NCBI GenBank assembly: GCA_937901745.1
Contig: CALGSZ010000057.1
Span: forward strand, 124,001 to 188,000
Length of the DNA stretch: 64,000 nt
Direction of reading: 5' to 3'
Source: an uncultured Chloroflexota bacterium
GTDB lineage: Bacteria > Chloroflexota > Chloroflexia > Thermomicrobiales > UBA6265
The position numbers and the translations under genes were made by a program. How positions within the stretch are numbered: the stretch's first letter is position 1; each line of letters begins with the position of its first letter. The notes under the pieces were generated by a model. That model was not told the DNA's origin. It saw only the letters and a list, made by a program, of their open reading frames with translations, and searched no databases. This document shows positions 53,078 through 61,435 of the stretch, piece by piece.

Positions 53078-54037
53078 ATGAACTGGAACTACGTAGTTCG
53101 GCGGGTGCTGATGATGATCCCCGTGCTGATCGGGGTTTCGATTCTTGGCTTCTCCATGATGCAGCTCGCGCCGGGCGGTTTCACCGCGCTCTACACGCTG
53201 AACCCGAACACCAGCGCCGAGGACATCGAGCGGATCAAGCGCGCGTGGGGGCTGGACCGGCCGATGCACGTGCAGTACCTCACGTGGGCCAGGCGAATGC
53301 TCACCGGCGATTGGGGCAACTCCTTCCGGGGCGGCGCCAACGTGCGAGATCTGATCGTCGAGCGCATCCCGGCCACGGTCCAGCTCATGGGGACCGCACT
53401 CGCGATTGCCATCATCCTTGGATTCGTGATCGGCGCGCTTGGCGCCTACCGGCAGTACTCGATCTTCGACTATCTCGCGACGACCGGTGCCTTGATCGCG
53501 CTCTCCATCCCAACGTTCTGGTTCGGCCTGATGGTGATCTACATCTTCGCGGAGCGCCTTGGCTGGATCCCGTCCGGCGGCTCCGAGTCGCTCCGAGCGG
53601 GCGAGACTGGCTTTCTGGACCGACTCCATCACCTGGTCGCGCCGGCGTTGGTTTTGGCGCTGGTGCTAACGGCGCAATGGAGTCGGTATTTCCGATCGGC
53701 TTTCCTCGAGGTGATTCACCAGGACTACATCCGCACGGCCCACGCCAAAGGACTGCCGTCCGGCTTGGTGCTCCGGCGGCATGCGCTGCGCAATGCGCTG
53801 CTGCCGCTCATAGCCCTGGCGGGGATGCAGTTGCCCGTCCTCTTTGGCGGCGCGCTCGTGACCGAGAGCGTCTTCGGCTGGGCGGGCATGGGGCGCCTGT
53901 TCCTCGACGCGTTGACGTTCCGGGATTTTCCGGTCGTCATGGCAATGCTGATGGTCACATCGTTCCTCGTGATCCTCGGCAATCTCATTGCTGATATTGC
54001 GCTGAGCATCATCGATCCTCGCATTCGATTCAATTGA
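53078..54037 (+). CDS. ABC transporter permease, DppB/OppB family
   Basis: 319 aa with six hydrophobic segments, the first as VRRVLMMIPVLIGVSILGFSMM. The family marks are a long periplasmic loop (MQLAPGGFTALYTLNPNTS to TGDWGNSFRGG) and the EAA-type loop EVIHQDYIRTAHAKGLPSGLVLRRHALRNALLPL. It pairs with the next permease to import peptides, opines or similar. Ribosome site is weak. It lies 140 bases after the oxidoreductase gene. Confidence 0.92.
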   Translation: MNWNYVVRRVLMMIPVLIGVSILGFSMMQLAPGGFTALYTLNPNTSAEDIERIKRAWGLDRPMHVQYLTWARRMLTGDWGNSFRGGANVRDLIVERIPATVQLMGTALAIAIILGFVIGALGAYRQYSIFDYLATTGALIALSIPTFWFGLMVIYIFAERLGWIPSGGSESLRAGETGFLDRLHHLVAPALVLALVLTAQWSRYFRSAFLEVIHQDYIRTAHAKGLPSGLVLRRHALRNALLPLIALAGMQLPVLFGGALVTESVFGWAGMGRLFLDALTFRDFPVVMAMLMVTSFLVILGNLIADIALSIIDPRIRFN

Positions 54038-54059
54038 TGAACGAGAGACGACGATCGCG

Positions 54060-54968
54060 ATGGCCGAAGTAGAAGCACGAACCAACACGTTGGGGCGGAT
54101 GATCGCGCCGACCGAGGCATACCCCGGTCTGATGCGCCAAATCCTGCGGCGGTTTATGCGGCACCGGCTCGCGGTGGCGGGGGCGATCATCATCATCGTC
54201 CAGTTCCTCGCCGCCATCTTCGCGCCGGTCTTGGCGACGCACGATCCTCTTCAAGTGAACCCGATCGAGCGGTTCAAGCCGCCGCTGTCTGAAGGGCATC
54301 TGCTCGGGACGGATGAGCTAGGCCGAGACGTCCTGAGCCGGCTCCTCTACGCCGGGCGCGTTTCGCTCACCGTTGGGTTCGCGGCCATGTTCGTGACGAT
54401 CGTGCTCGGATCGCTGATCGGCGTCGTGTCCGCCTACTACGGCGGCTGGGTGGACACGGTGCTGATGCGGATCACCGACATCTTTCTCTCGTTCCCGACG
54501 ATCTACCTGCTCCTCGTGCTCGCCTCGTTCGTCCGCCCATCGGTGATCTCCATCATGCTGATCATCGGCGCGACCGCCTGGATGGAGGTCGCGCGGATCG
54601 TGCGCAGCCAATTCCTCACCCTGAAGACGCTCGATTTCGTCACCGCGGCGCGCGCCCTTGGCGCCTCTGATGGCCGGATCATGCTGCGTGAGCTGCTACC
54701 GAACGGGATGGCGCCGATCATCGTCGCGGCGACGCTGAATGTGGCGACGGCGATCCTCGCGGAGTCATATATCAGCTTCCTTGGCGCCGGCATCCAGCCA
54801 CCGAATGCGAGCTGGGGCGGAATGCTGAACAACGCGCAGGACTTCTTCAGCCGCGCTCCGTGGCTAGCGATCATCCCCGGCGTTGCCATCACACTCTCGG
54901 TTCTCTCGTTCAACTTCGTGGGCGATGGGCTCCGCGACGCGCTCGATCCTCGCCAGCGCATTCGGTGA
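54060..54968 (+). CDS. ABC transporter permease, DppC/OppC family
   Basis: 302 aa, 22 bases after the first permease stop. N-terminal motif LMRQILRRFMRHRLAVAGAIIIIVQFLAAIFAPVLATHDPL is diagnostic, followed by GTDELGRDVLSRLLYAGRVSLTVG and the cytoplasmic EAA loop KTLDFVTAARALGASDGRIMLRELLPNGMAPIIV. The ATPase subunits (OppD/F) that complete the transporter are not in this locus. Confidence 0.93.
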   Translation: MAEVEARTNTLGRMIAPTEAYPGLMRQILRRFMRHRLAVAGAIIIIVQFLAAIFAPVLATHDPLQVNPIERFKPPLSEGHLLGTDELGRDVLSRLLYAGRVSLTVGFAAMFVTIVLGSLIGVVSAYYGGWVDTVLMRITDIFLSFPTIYLLLVLASFVRPSVISIMLIIGATAWMEVARIVRSQFLTLKTLDFVTAARALGASDGRIMLRELLPNGMAPIIVAATLNVATAILAESYISFLGAGIQPPNASWGGMLNNAQDFFSRAPWLAIIPGVAITLSVLSFNFVGDGLRDALDPRQRIR

Positions 54969-55028
54969 CACCGCGCTGCGGGCGCGGCGGAGGCAAGCGG
55001 GAGGGCAAGCTATGCATCGTCTCGCCGC

Positions 55029-55135
55029 ACAGTTCGCTTGTTCGAAACGCACTTTCGCCAAAGCCACGGAGTGTCATATGATGACGCCACTCAGAGTGCA
55101 CCGTTGCTTTGTATTTGCCCGAACAACGTTGTTCG
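55029..55135 (+). promoter_or_regulatory. Putative operator region upstream of the binding-protein gene
   Basis: A perfect 16-bp palindrome, CGAACAACGTTGTTCG, at 55120-55135, ends 43 bases before the GTG start. Half-site TTGTTCG occurs again at 55038-55044. The regulator is unknown; LacI, TetR or IclR types are all possible. It lies within the 210-base gap 54969-55178 that separates the permease genes from the binding-protein gene. Confidence 0.5.
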
Positions 55136-55178
55136 CCTTTGACGTGCGGTCGCATTGGCGAGCCTAGGAGGAGGCACA

Positions 55179-56870
55179 GTGTCTGATTACAAGCGCATGC
55201 TCGAACGAGTCGGGCAGAAGGAGCTGAATCGTCGCCGGCTGCTCAAGGGGGCCGGTGGGATCGGACTCGGCGCCGCGGCAGGGGCGTTCCCGCGCGGTCT
55301 GCGGCTCCGGGGAGCGCGAGCGCAAGAAGGCGGCGAGGTGATCGTCGGGATGTCGCAGGAGACGATCAACTACAACCCGCTGCTCTACGCCAATACCGGC
55401 ATTGACACGGTGCCGGAAGTGCTCATGTTCGATAGCCTGCTGAAGATCCTCCCGGACGGCACCTTCGCGCCCAATCTCGCCGCCGAGGTCCCGACGGTCG
55501 AGAACGGCGGGATTAGCCCGGACGGTCTCACTTGGACGTTCAAGCTTCGCCAGGGCGTCACCTGGCACGATGGCGAGCCCTTCACGTCGCGGGATGTTCG
55601 CTTCACCTGGGAGACAGTGATGAACCCGGACGTGGCCGTGCGCTCCCGCGCTGGCCACGACAAGATTGAATCGCTCGACACGCCCGATGATCACACCGTC
55701 ATCATCAAGCTGAAAGAGCCCTTCGCGCCCTTCATCCATGTCTGGACGAGCGGCGTGACCGGGGTGATCCCGCATCACATCCTGAGCAAGGAAGCGGACA
55801 TCAACATCGCCCCGTTCAACACGCAGTCGCCAATCGGCACCGGACCGTTCAAGTTCGTGGAGCACGTCGGCGGCGATCACTTGACGGTCGAGCGCAACCC
55901 GAATTACCACCTCGGGCCGGCCAAGCTCGACCGCGTCATCGTTAAGGTCGTCCCCGAGCTGCCAGTCCTCTACACGCAGTTCAAGACGGGCGAGATTGAC
56001 GTCATCGACTATCAGGGCATTGTCCCGGATCGCTGGGAAGAGGCGCAGACGCTGCCGGACCGTGTCGTCGTGGGGTCTCCGAGCAATTTCGTTGAGTTCA
56101 TCTACTTCAACAACGCTCGTCCGTTCTTCCAGGACAAGCGCGTCAAGCAGGCGCTCTATCACGCCATCGACGTCGACACGATCATTGACGTGATCTACTA
56201 CGGCGTGCCCAGGAGGACGAATAGCTACTTGAGCCCGGATCACTGGGCGTACAACCCGGACTTGCCAACCTATCCGTTTGACTTGGACCGCGCGAACGCG
56301 CTGCTGGACGAGGCGGGCTGGGTGCGTGGCGACGATGGTATCCGCGTCAAGGATGGCGTTCGCCTCTCGTTCACCAACTCCACCACGGCTGGCGCTACGA
56401 ACCGCGAGGCCACGCAGCAATATATCCAGCAGACGTGGAAGGAAATCGGGGTCGAGATGACAATCAACAACATGCCGGCCGCGGTCGTCTGGGGCGAGTA
56501 CACGATCCAGTCCCAGTTCGACACGCTGCTGGTCGCCTGGGATAACCCGATCCCGAGCGATCCGGACCCAACTTCTCGCCTGCACAGCACGCTCATCCCG
56601 GCCGAGTCCGGCGCGGGCGCCAACTACGTCCAGTTCAAGAACGCCGAGGCTGACGCGCTGATGGAACAAGGCGTCACTGAGACCGACCAGGAGAAGCGGA
56701 AGGAGATCTACTACAAGCTCCAAGAGATCCTGGCCGATGAGCTCCCCTGGCTGCCGATCTTCAACTGGACGGATCCGTTCGGCTACAAGAGCAACCTGGT
56801 CGGCTATCAGGTCAATCCCTATTCGGCCACCAACCTCGGCAACGTCTACGAGTGGTATTGGCAGGAGTAG
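55179..56870 (+). CDS. Tat-exported peptide/opine ABC transporter solute-binding protein
   Basis: 563 aa from a GTG at 55179 with AGGAGGAGG just upstream. Leader LNRRRLLKGAGGIGLGAAAG is a strong Tat signal. The family 5 body shows TWTFKLRQGVTWHDGEPFTSRDVRFTWE, IIKLKEPFAPF, IGTGPFKFVEHVG and a late KRVKQALYHAIDVDTI. With the two permeases it should form an importer, though the ligand and the ATPases are unknown. It has its own palindromic upstream element and is followed by a hairpin before solA-like. Confidence 0.92.
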   Translation: MSDYKRMLERVGQKELNRRRLLKGAGGIGLGAAAGAFPRGLRLRGARAQEGGEVIVGMSQETINYNPLLYANTGIDTVPEVLMFDSLLKILPDGTFAPNLAAEVPTVENGGISPDGLTWTFKLRQGVTWHDGEPFTSRDVRFTWETVMNPDVAVRSRAGHDKIESLDTPDDHTVIIKLKEPFAPFIHVWTSGVTGVIPHHILSKEADINIAPFNTQSPIGTGPFKFVEHVGGDHLTVERNPNYHLGPAKLDRVIVKVVPELPVLYTQFKTGEIDVIDYQGIVPDRWEEAQTLPDRVVVGSPSNFVEFIYFNNARPFFQDKRVKQALYHAIDVDTIIDVIYYGVPRRTNSYLSPDHWAYNPDLPTYPFDLDRANALLDEAGWVRGDDGIRVKDGVRLSFTNSTTAGATNREATQQYIQQTWKEIGVEMTINNMPAAVVWGEYTIQSQFDTLLVAWDNPIPSDPDPTSRLHSTLIPAESGAGANYVQFKNAEADALMEQGVTETDQEKRKEIYYKLQEILADELPWLPIFNWTDPFGYKSNLVGYQVNPYSATNLGNVYEWYWQE

Positions 56871-56891
56871 CGCTGGGTTCTGGTGCGGTGA

Positions 56892-56920
56892 GGGGCGAGG
56901 CGCACGCGTGGCCTCGCCCC
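56892..56920 (+). terminator. Hairpin between binding-protein and oxidase genes
   Basis: A perfect 10-bp stem, GGGGCGAGGC (56892-56901) and GCCTCGCCCC (56911-56920), with loop GCACGCGTG. It has no T-run after it, so it may reduce rather than stop transcription into the oxidase gene. Confidence 0.5.
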
Positions 56921-56946
56921 GGAGCCGTCCCAACGAGTGAGGAACG

Positions 56947-58110
56947 ATGAAGACGACCTACGACGTCGCGGTGATCGGGTGCGGTGGCATCGGGAGCGCT
57001 GCCGCCTACTGGCTCTCGCGCACCGCTGGCAGTGAAGTGCTCGTCTTGGAGCAGTTCGAGATCGGCCATGACAAGGGCGCTTCGCAGGACCACTCGCGGA
57101 TCATCCGCCTTTCCTACCATGCGGCCGCCTATACCGCGCTTACGCCGCACACCTACACGGCGTGGGCCGAGGTCGAGGAGGAATCCGGCGTTCAGCTGGT
57201 CGTGAAGTGCGGCGGACTCGATCTCGCGCCAGGCGACAGCGACGCGCTCCAGCCCTACGCCGACTCGATGCGCGCCGCCAACATTCCGTTCGAGGAGCTA
57301 TCGGCGGATGAGGTGATGAAGCGCTGGCCGCAGCTTACGCTTCGCGGCGACGAGCGCGCGATCTACCAGGCCGATGGCGGGCTGGTGGACGCGCGGAAGG
57401 CGATCGCCGTCCATGTCGCGTTGGCACGGCTGCACGGCGCCACAATCCTGGATCGCACGCCCGTCACCCGGATCGCGAAGGATGGCAACGCGGTGCGGAT
57501 CGAGACGCCTGCCGGCACGTTCCACGCCGGCGCGGTCGTCGTCGCGGCCGATGCCTGGACGAACGAGGTGCTCGAGGGGATCGGCGTCTCCTTCCCGCTG
57601 ACGATCACACAGGAGCAGGTGACCTACTTCGCGACGCCGCACCTGCGAGATTACGCGCCGGATCGCTTCCCGATCTGGATCTGGCACGGCGATCCCACGC
57701 TCTACGGATTCCCGGTCTACGGCGAGGTCGCGACCAAGGCGGGCGTGGACGTCGGCGGCGATGTAGTCACGACGGAGACGCGGACCTTCGAGCCGAATCC
57801 GAGAGCGCACGAGCAGCTGGTGAAGGTCCTCGAACAGATCATGCCGACCTACCTCGGCCCGATCCTGTACACCAAGACCTGCCTCTACACGATGCCGCCT
57901 GACCGCGATTTCATCCTCGATTTGGTCTCCGACCAGCCGCGGATCGCGGTCGCTCAGGGAGCCGCGCACGGCTTCAAGTTCTCGTGCCTGATCGGGCGGA
58001 TCATGTGCGAGCTCGTGACGACGGGAAAGACGAGCTACCCGATCGAGGCGTTCTCGAGCACGCGGCAAGCCCTGACCGACCCGAACTACCCACCCGCGTT
58101 CAACATCTAG
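56947..58110 (+). CDS. FAD-dependent N-methyl amino acid oxidase (sarcosine oxidase/N-methyltryptophan oxidase family)
   Basis: 387 aa with GAGGAA before the ATG. The FAD-binding Rossmann motif VIGCGGIGSAAAYWLSR is at residues 8-24; SRIIRLSYH is the family motif after it; and the covalent flavin Cys sits in TKTCLYTMPPDRDFILD (Cys near residue 318). The C-terminal QGAAHGFKFSCLIGRI matches the monomeric sarcosine oxidase group. It oxidises an N-methyl amino acid, producing H2O2 and formaldehyde. Next to the importer genes this suggests N-methyl amino acid or opine catabolism. Confidence 0.9.
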   Translation: MKTTYDVAVIGCGGIGSAAAYWLSRTAGSEVLVLEQFEIGHDKGASQDHSRIIRLSYHAAAYTALTPHTYTAWAEVEEESGVQLVVKCGGLDLAPGDSDALQPYADSMRAANIPFEELSADEVMKRWPQLTLRGDERAIYQADGGLVDARKAIAVHVALARLHGATILDRTPVTRIAKDGNAVRIETPAGTFHAGAVVVAADAWTNEVLEGIGVSFPLTITQEQVTYFATPHLRDYAPDRFPIWIWHGDPTLYGFPVYGEVATKAGVDVGGDVVTTETRTFEPNPRAHEQLVKVLEQIMPTYLGPILYTKTCLYTMPPDRDFILDLVSDQPRIAVAQGAAHGFKFSCLIGRIMCELVTTGKTSYPIEAFSSTRQALTDPNYPPAFNI

Positions 58111-58120
58111 GCAGTCTCGA

Positions 58121-59536
58121 TCAGGCGTGTTCGGTTTCCGGCGGCCGCGCGTGCGCCCACGGGGCAATGGCCTCGAAGGCGGCCGCGGCCGCCAGGACTG
58201 TCACGTCGTCGTGCCACCGCCCGACGATCTGAAGGCCGATGGGCAAGCCCTCGCCGTCGAAGCCACAGGGCACCGTCGCGGCCGGTTGGCCGGTGAGGTT
58301 GAACGGGTAGGTGAACGCGGTCCAGCCGAGATAGGTCATCGGCTTACCGGCGATCGTCCGCGGGTAGTCGTCCCCGGCAGGGAACGCGGTGCACGGGAGC
58401 GTCGGGGTCAACAGCAGGTCGTAGCGCTCCATGAAGCGGCGCATCCCGTTGACATAGACCTCACGGCGAATGCGGGCGCTGGCGAGATCGGCGGCACGCA
58501 TCTGCATGCCGCGCTCGATGACCTGGAGCCGCCCCGGATCGAGCAAATCTCGCACCTGGTCGAGGTTGTCCCGATGCTGGCCCGCGAAGGCGCTGGCCCA
58601 AATCACGTCCACGTACTCCCACGGGTCCGGCAGACCCGGATTCGCCTCCTCGACGACGCAGCCCAGCTCCTCGAATCGCCGCGCGGCGGCAGCGGCCGTG
58701 TCGCGCACATCCGGCTCGACGGCCGCGTAACCGAGGTCCGGGGACCAGGCGACGCGGAGACCGCGCAGATCGACTCCCTCGAGCGCCGTCAGATAGTCGA
58801 TTCCGCTCGACCAGCTGAGCCGGTCGCGCGAATCGGCGCCGGCCGTGACATTCAGCAGGAGTGCCGCGTCGCGGACGGTTCGTGTCATTGGACCCATGTG
58901 TGACAGGTCGCCCATCACGCTCGGCGGATACTGCGGCACCAGGCCGAAGGACGGCTTGAGGCCGAAGATTCCGCAGAAGCTGGAGGGGATGCGGATCGAG
59001 CCCGCGCCGTCGCTGCCCTGCGCCAGTGGACCGAGACCGGCAGCGACTGCCGCGCCGGCGCCGCCGCTCGAGCCGCCTGCAGTACGCCCGTGCTTCCAAG
59101 GGTTGTGCGTCGGACCGACGAGCCGATTCCCGGAGTCGCCCTTCCAGCCGTACTCTGGGGTGTTCGTCTTGCCGAGCATCACCGCGCCGGCGGAGCGGAC
59201 GCGCTCGACGAAGGGCGCATCCTCTGTCGGGATCCAATCGCAGTCGAGGAGCGAGCCGCGGGTGGTCCGAATTCCCTGAGTCGGCGTGAGGTCTTTGATC
59301 GAGATCGGGATTCCGGCAAGCGGTCCCGCCTCGCCGTTCGCGTAAGCCCGCTCTGCCACCCGCGCTTGTGTGAGCGCCACCTCTGGCGTGACTGTGATGA
59401 ACGCCGTCAGCCGGGGATTGAGGCGATCGATGCGTCGCAGCACTGCCTCGGTCACTTCCACGGGCGACAGGTCGCGGCGCTGGTATCGCTCCCGTAGCTC
59501 CAGCGCCGAGAGAAAACAGAGCTCGCTTTCGGTCAC
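58121..59536 (-). CDS. Amidase signature family amidase
   Basis: 471 aa. The Ser-Ser-Lys triad can be placed: Lys in ISIKDLTPTQG (about residue 83), Ser in GGSSGGAGAAVAAG (about 158), and the nucleophile Ser in GSDGAGSIRIPSSFCG (about 180). The C-terminal half has LPCTAFPAG and FNLTGQPAATVPCG, typical of the family. It hydrolyses amide bonds in small molecules. It converges with the oxidase gene (10 bases between stops), and could act on products of the same pathway. Confidence 0.9.
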   Translation of the reverse strand: MTESELCFLSALELRERYQRRDLSPVEVTEAVLRRIDRLNPRLTAFITVTPEVALTQARVAERAYANGEAGPLAGIPISIKDLTPTQGIRTTRGSLLDCDWIPTEDAPFVERVRSAGAVMLGKTNTPEYGWKGDSGNRLVGPTHNPWKHGRTAGGSSGGAGAAVAAGLGPLAQGSDGAGSIRIPSSFCGIFGLKPSFGLVPQYPPSVMGDLSHMGPMTRTVRDAALLLNVTAGADSRDRLSWSSGIDYLTALEGVDLRGLRVAWSPDLGYAAVEPDVRDTAAAAARRFEELGCVVEEANPGLPDPWEYVDVIWASAFAGQHRDNLDQVRDLLDPGRLQVIERGMQMRAADLASARIRREVYVNGMRRFMERYDLLLTPTLPCTAFPAGDDYPRTIAGKPMTYLGWTAFTYPFNLTGQPAATVPCGFDGEGLPIGLQIVGRWHDDVTVLAAAAAFEAIAPWAHARPPETEHA

Positions 59537-59714
59537 TACTTGTCCTCCCAGGTCAGCAATCGCGTGGGTGATCCGCTCATGCAGCAGTCCAGATGCGCGG
59601 CATTCTAGCGGAGGCGGGCGCTGCTCCGTGTCTGGGCGCGCGGTGCGTCGCCAGCACCACCGCCCGCGCCGTACACTCAGTGAAACAGCGCCCGGCAGAG
59701 AGGAGCGATCCCCG

Positions 59715-60398
59715 ATGCACCAAGACTACATCCTGCGGATGATCCAGCAACTGAGCGGATTCCTGATCCGTGTCCTACGACTGCGAGAGGAAGGGGAGCT
59801 CGAGGCGGCTCTCACCGAGGTCAGCGATGCCTATGGTCGCATCGCCGGGCTGCCGGCGTCCCTGGTCCACGCGCTCTCCGAAGAGGATCTCGTGGCGATG
59901 CTGCGCAGCCAGGGTCGGCTCGATCCCGAGCGGTGCTTCGCGCTCGCGGAGCTGCTGCGGGAAGAAGCGCATCTCTACGAGGACCTCGACTCGGAAGAAG
60001 AAAGCGCGCCACGTTTCCGCAAGGCCCTCCGCCTCTACCTGGAGGTATTCGAGGATCCGGAGGACTTGCCGTTTCGCCTCGATGTCACCGGGCTGGAAGA
60101 GCTGATCGACCGAATGAGCGACGAGCCGCTGCCCGCGCCGACGCGCCGCCGTCTCGTCGCCTATCTCGTCACGACCGGCCGCTTTGACCGCGCCGAAAAC
60201 GTCGTCCTCTGGAGTCTGGAACAACCCGATCCCGCCGGGGAGATGCGCCAGGAGGCGATTGACTTTTACGAGATGCTGCTGCGGAAACCCGATCATGAGC
60301 TGCTCGAAGGTGGGTTACCACGCGATGAGGTCGAGGCGGGATTAGCCAGGCTGCGGGAGCCGCTGCCTTTGCCGGGCGAGCGTCAGGAGATGAGCTAG
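59715..60398 (+). CDS. DUF6483-like helical protein
   Basis: 227 aa, ATG at 59715 with GGAG about nine bases upstream. The sequence HQDYILRMIQQLSGFLIRVLRLREEGELEAALTEV begins the pattern I associate with DUF6483; the rest is helical, with TPR-like stretches (LAELLREEAHLYEDLDSEEESA, FRKALRLYLEVFEDPEDL, LVAYLVTTGRFDRAENVVLW). It is probably a scaffold-type protein. Function unknown. Stop shares CTAG with the convergent AcoX-like gene. Confidence 0.72.
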   Translation: MHQDYILRMIQQLSGFLIRVLRLREEGELEAALTEVSDAYGRIAGLPASLVHALSEEDLVAMLRSQGRLDPERCFALAELLREEAHLYEDLDSEEESAPRFRKALRLYLEVFEDPEDLPFRLDVTGLEELIDRMSDEPLPAPTRRRLVAYLVTTGRFDRAENVVLWSLEQPDPAGEMRQEAIDFYEMLLRKPDHELLEGGLPRDEVEAGLARLREPLPLPGERQEMS

Positions 60399-61408
60399 GC
60401 GCCGGTCGGGATCGCGCCGAGGCGCGCGAATGCCCCGGCGGCGGCGCCGAACCGAATCGTGGCCTCCACGTCGACGACGCGCGGGCCGCTTGCCGAGAGC
60501 GTGACCGCGATTTCCCCGCCCGGCGGCAGGACCTCGAGCTCCCGCTCTCCGTCGAGCGCGACGGTGCCGATTGTCTCTCCGATTGTCACCGTTTCTCCCA
60601 GCGGTAACAGGCGCGCGGACGCGACGGGAATGGGCTTGATCAAACCCGGCGCGACGGGGGCGAGGACAGTCCTGGTTGACTCCCCAACGACGATGTGGAC
60701 GCCCTGCGCGGACCCGGTGGCCTCAGGGAAGAGGATGCCGCCGAGCCCGCACATCCCAATCTCCGCTGGGGCGACGCGAGAGAGGACGATCTCGCGGATG
60801 TGAGACGGGTCCCAGAGCGCCCGCGCTCCGATCCACGCGTGGCGGCTGGTCACGACATCGATCAGGGCGATGTCGCGGTGAACGCCATCGAGCGCGACGT
60901 CCAGCCGAGGCAACCGCCGGATGACCTGCTCGCCGTCCACTTGGCCAGTGGCGACGAGCCCGGCGGCGAGGCCGGCGATGGTCCCCTCAATCATGCGAGG
61001 GAACACATTGTTCGTGCCGGTCGAGATCGGCACGAGCGGGACATCGCCGCAGCCGCGGGCGACGGCGCGGTTGGTGCCGTCGCCGCCGAGCGTGACGATG
61101 CAGGCCGCCCCGAGGTCGGCGAGGCGGCGTGCGGCCTCAATCGAATCGCCAGCATCGTTGAGCACCGGCATCGGGAGCGGACGGACGTTGCATTGCGGCG
61201 TGGCTTGCGCCACCGCTCTGCTGACGATCCCGTACACGTCCGGCATGTACCAGACGGTCTCGACGCCCGTCGCCGCCAACCCGAGCAGGACCCGGCGGAC
61301 GATGTTGATCTTCTCGTTGTTATCGAAGACCGAGCCGTGCGCGACGAGCCGGCGAATGTCCTTCCCCGAAGCCGGATTGGCGATGATGCCGACGCTTCCG
61401 ATCGTCAT
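60395..61408 (-). CDS. AcoX-like / ATP-NAD kinase family protein
   Basis: 337 aa; GGGGGA five bases before the ATG. The kinase-like signature is IANPASGKDIRRLVAHGS near the N-terminus and TLGGDGTNRAVARGC at about residue 105, with TGTNNVFPRM following. It matches AcoX, found in acetoin catabolism operons, whose exact role is unsettled; NAD kinase-like activity has been suggested. It is the last gene of the minus-strand dehydrogenase operon, 27 bases after the E2 gene. Confidence 0.86.
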   Translation of the reverse strand: MTIGSVGIIANPASGKDIRRLVAHGSVFDNNEKINIVRRVLLGLAATGVETVWYMPDVYGIVSRAVAQATPQCNVRPLPMPVLNDAGDSIEAARRLADLGAACIVTLGGDGTNRAVARGCGDVPLVPISTGTNNVFPRMIEGTIAGLAAGLVATGQVDGEQVIRRLPRLDVALDGVHRDIALIDVVTSRHAWIGARALWDPSHIREIVLSRVAPAEIGMCGLGGILFPEATGSAQGVHIVVGESTRTVLAPVAPGLIKPIPVASARLLPLGETVTIGETIGTVALDGERELEVLPPGGEIAVTLSASGPRVVDVEATIRFGAAAGAFARLGAIPTGA

Positions 61409-61435
61409 GTCGTCCCCCGCGCGGGCCGCGTGGCG

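Noticed and set aside
55164..56933. 589-aa open frame on the minus strand opposite the solute-binding protein gene
   Set aside because: It has no domain features, is Arg/Val/Leu/Asp-biased as expected from antisense codons of a GC-rich gene, and the opposite strand has clear family 5 motifs and a ribosome site.
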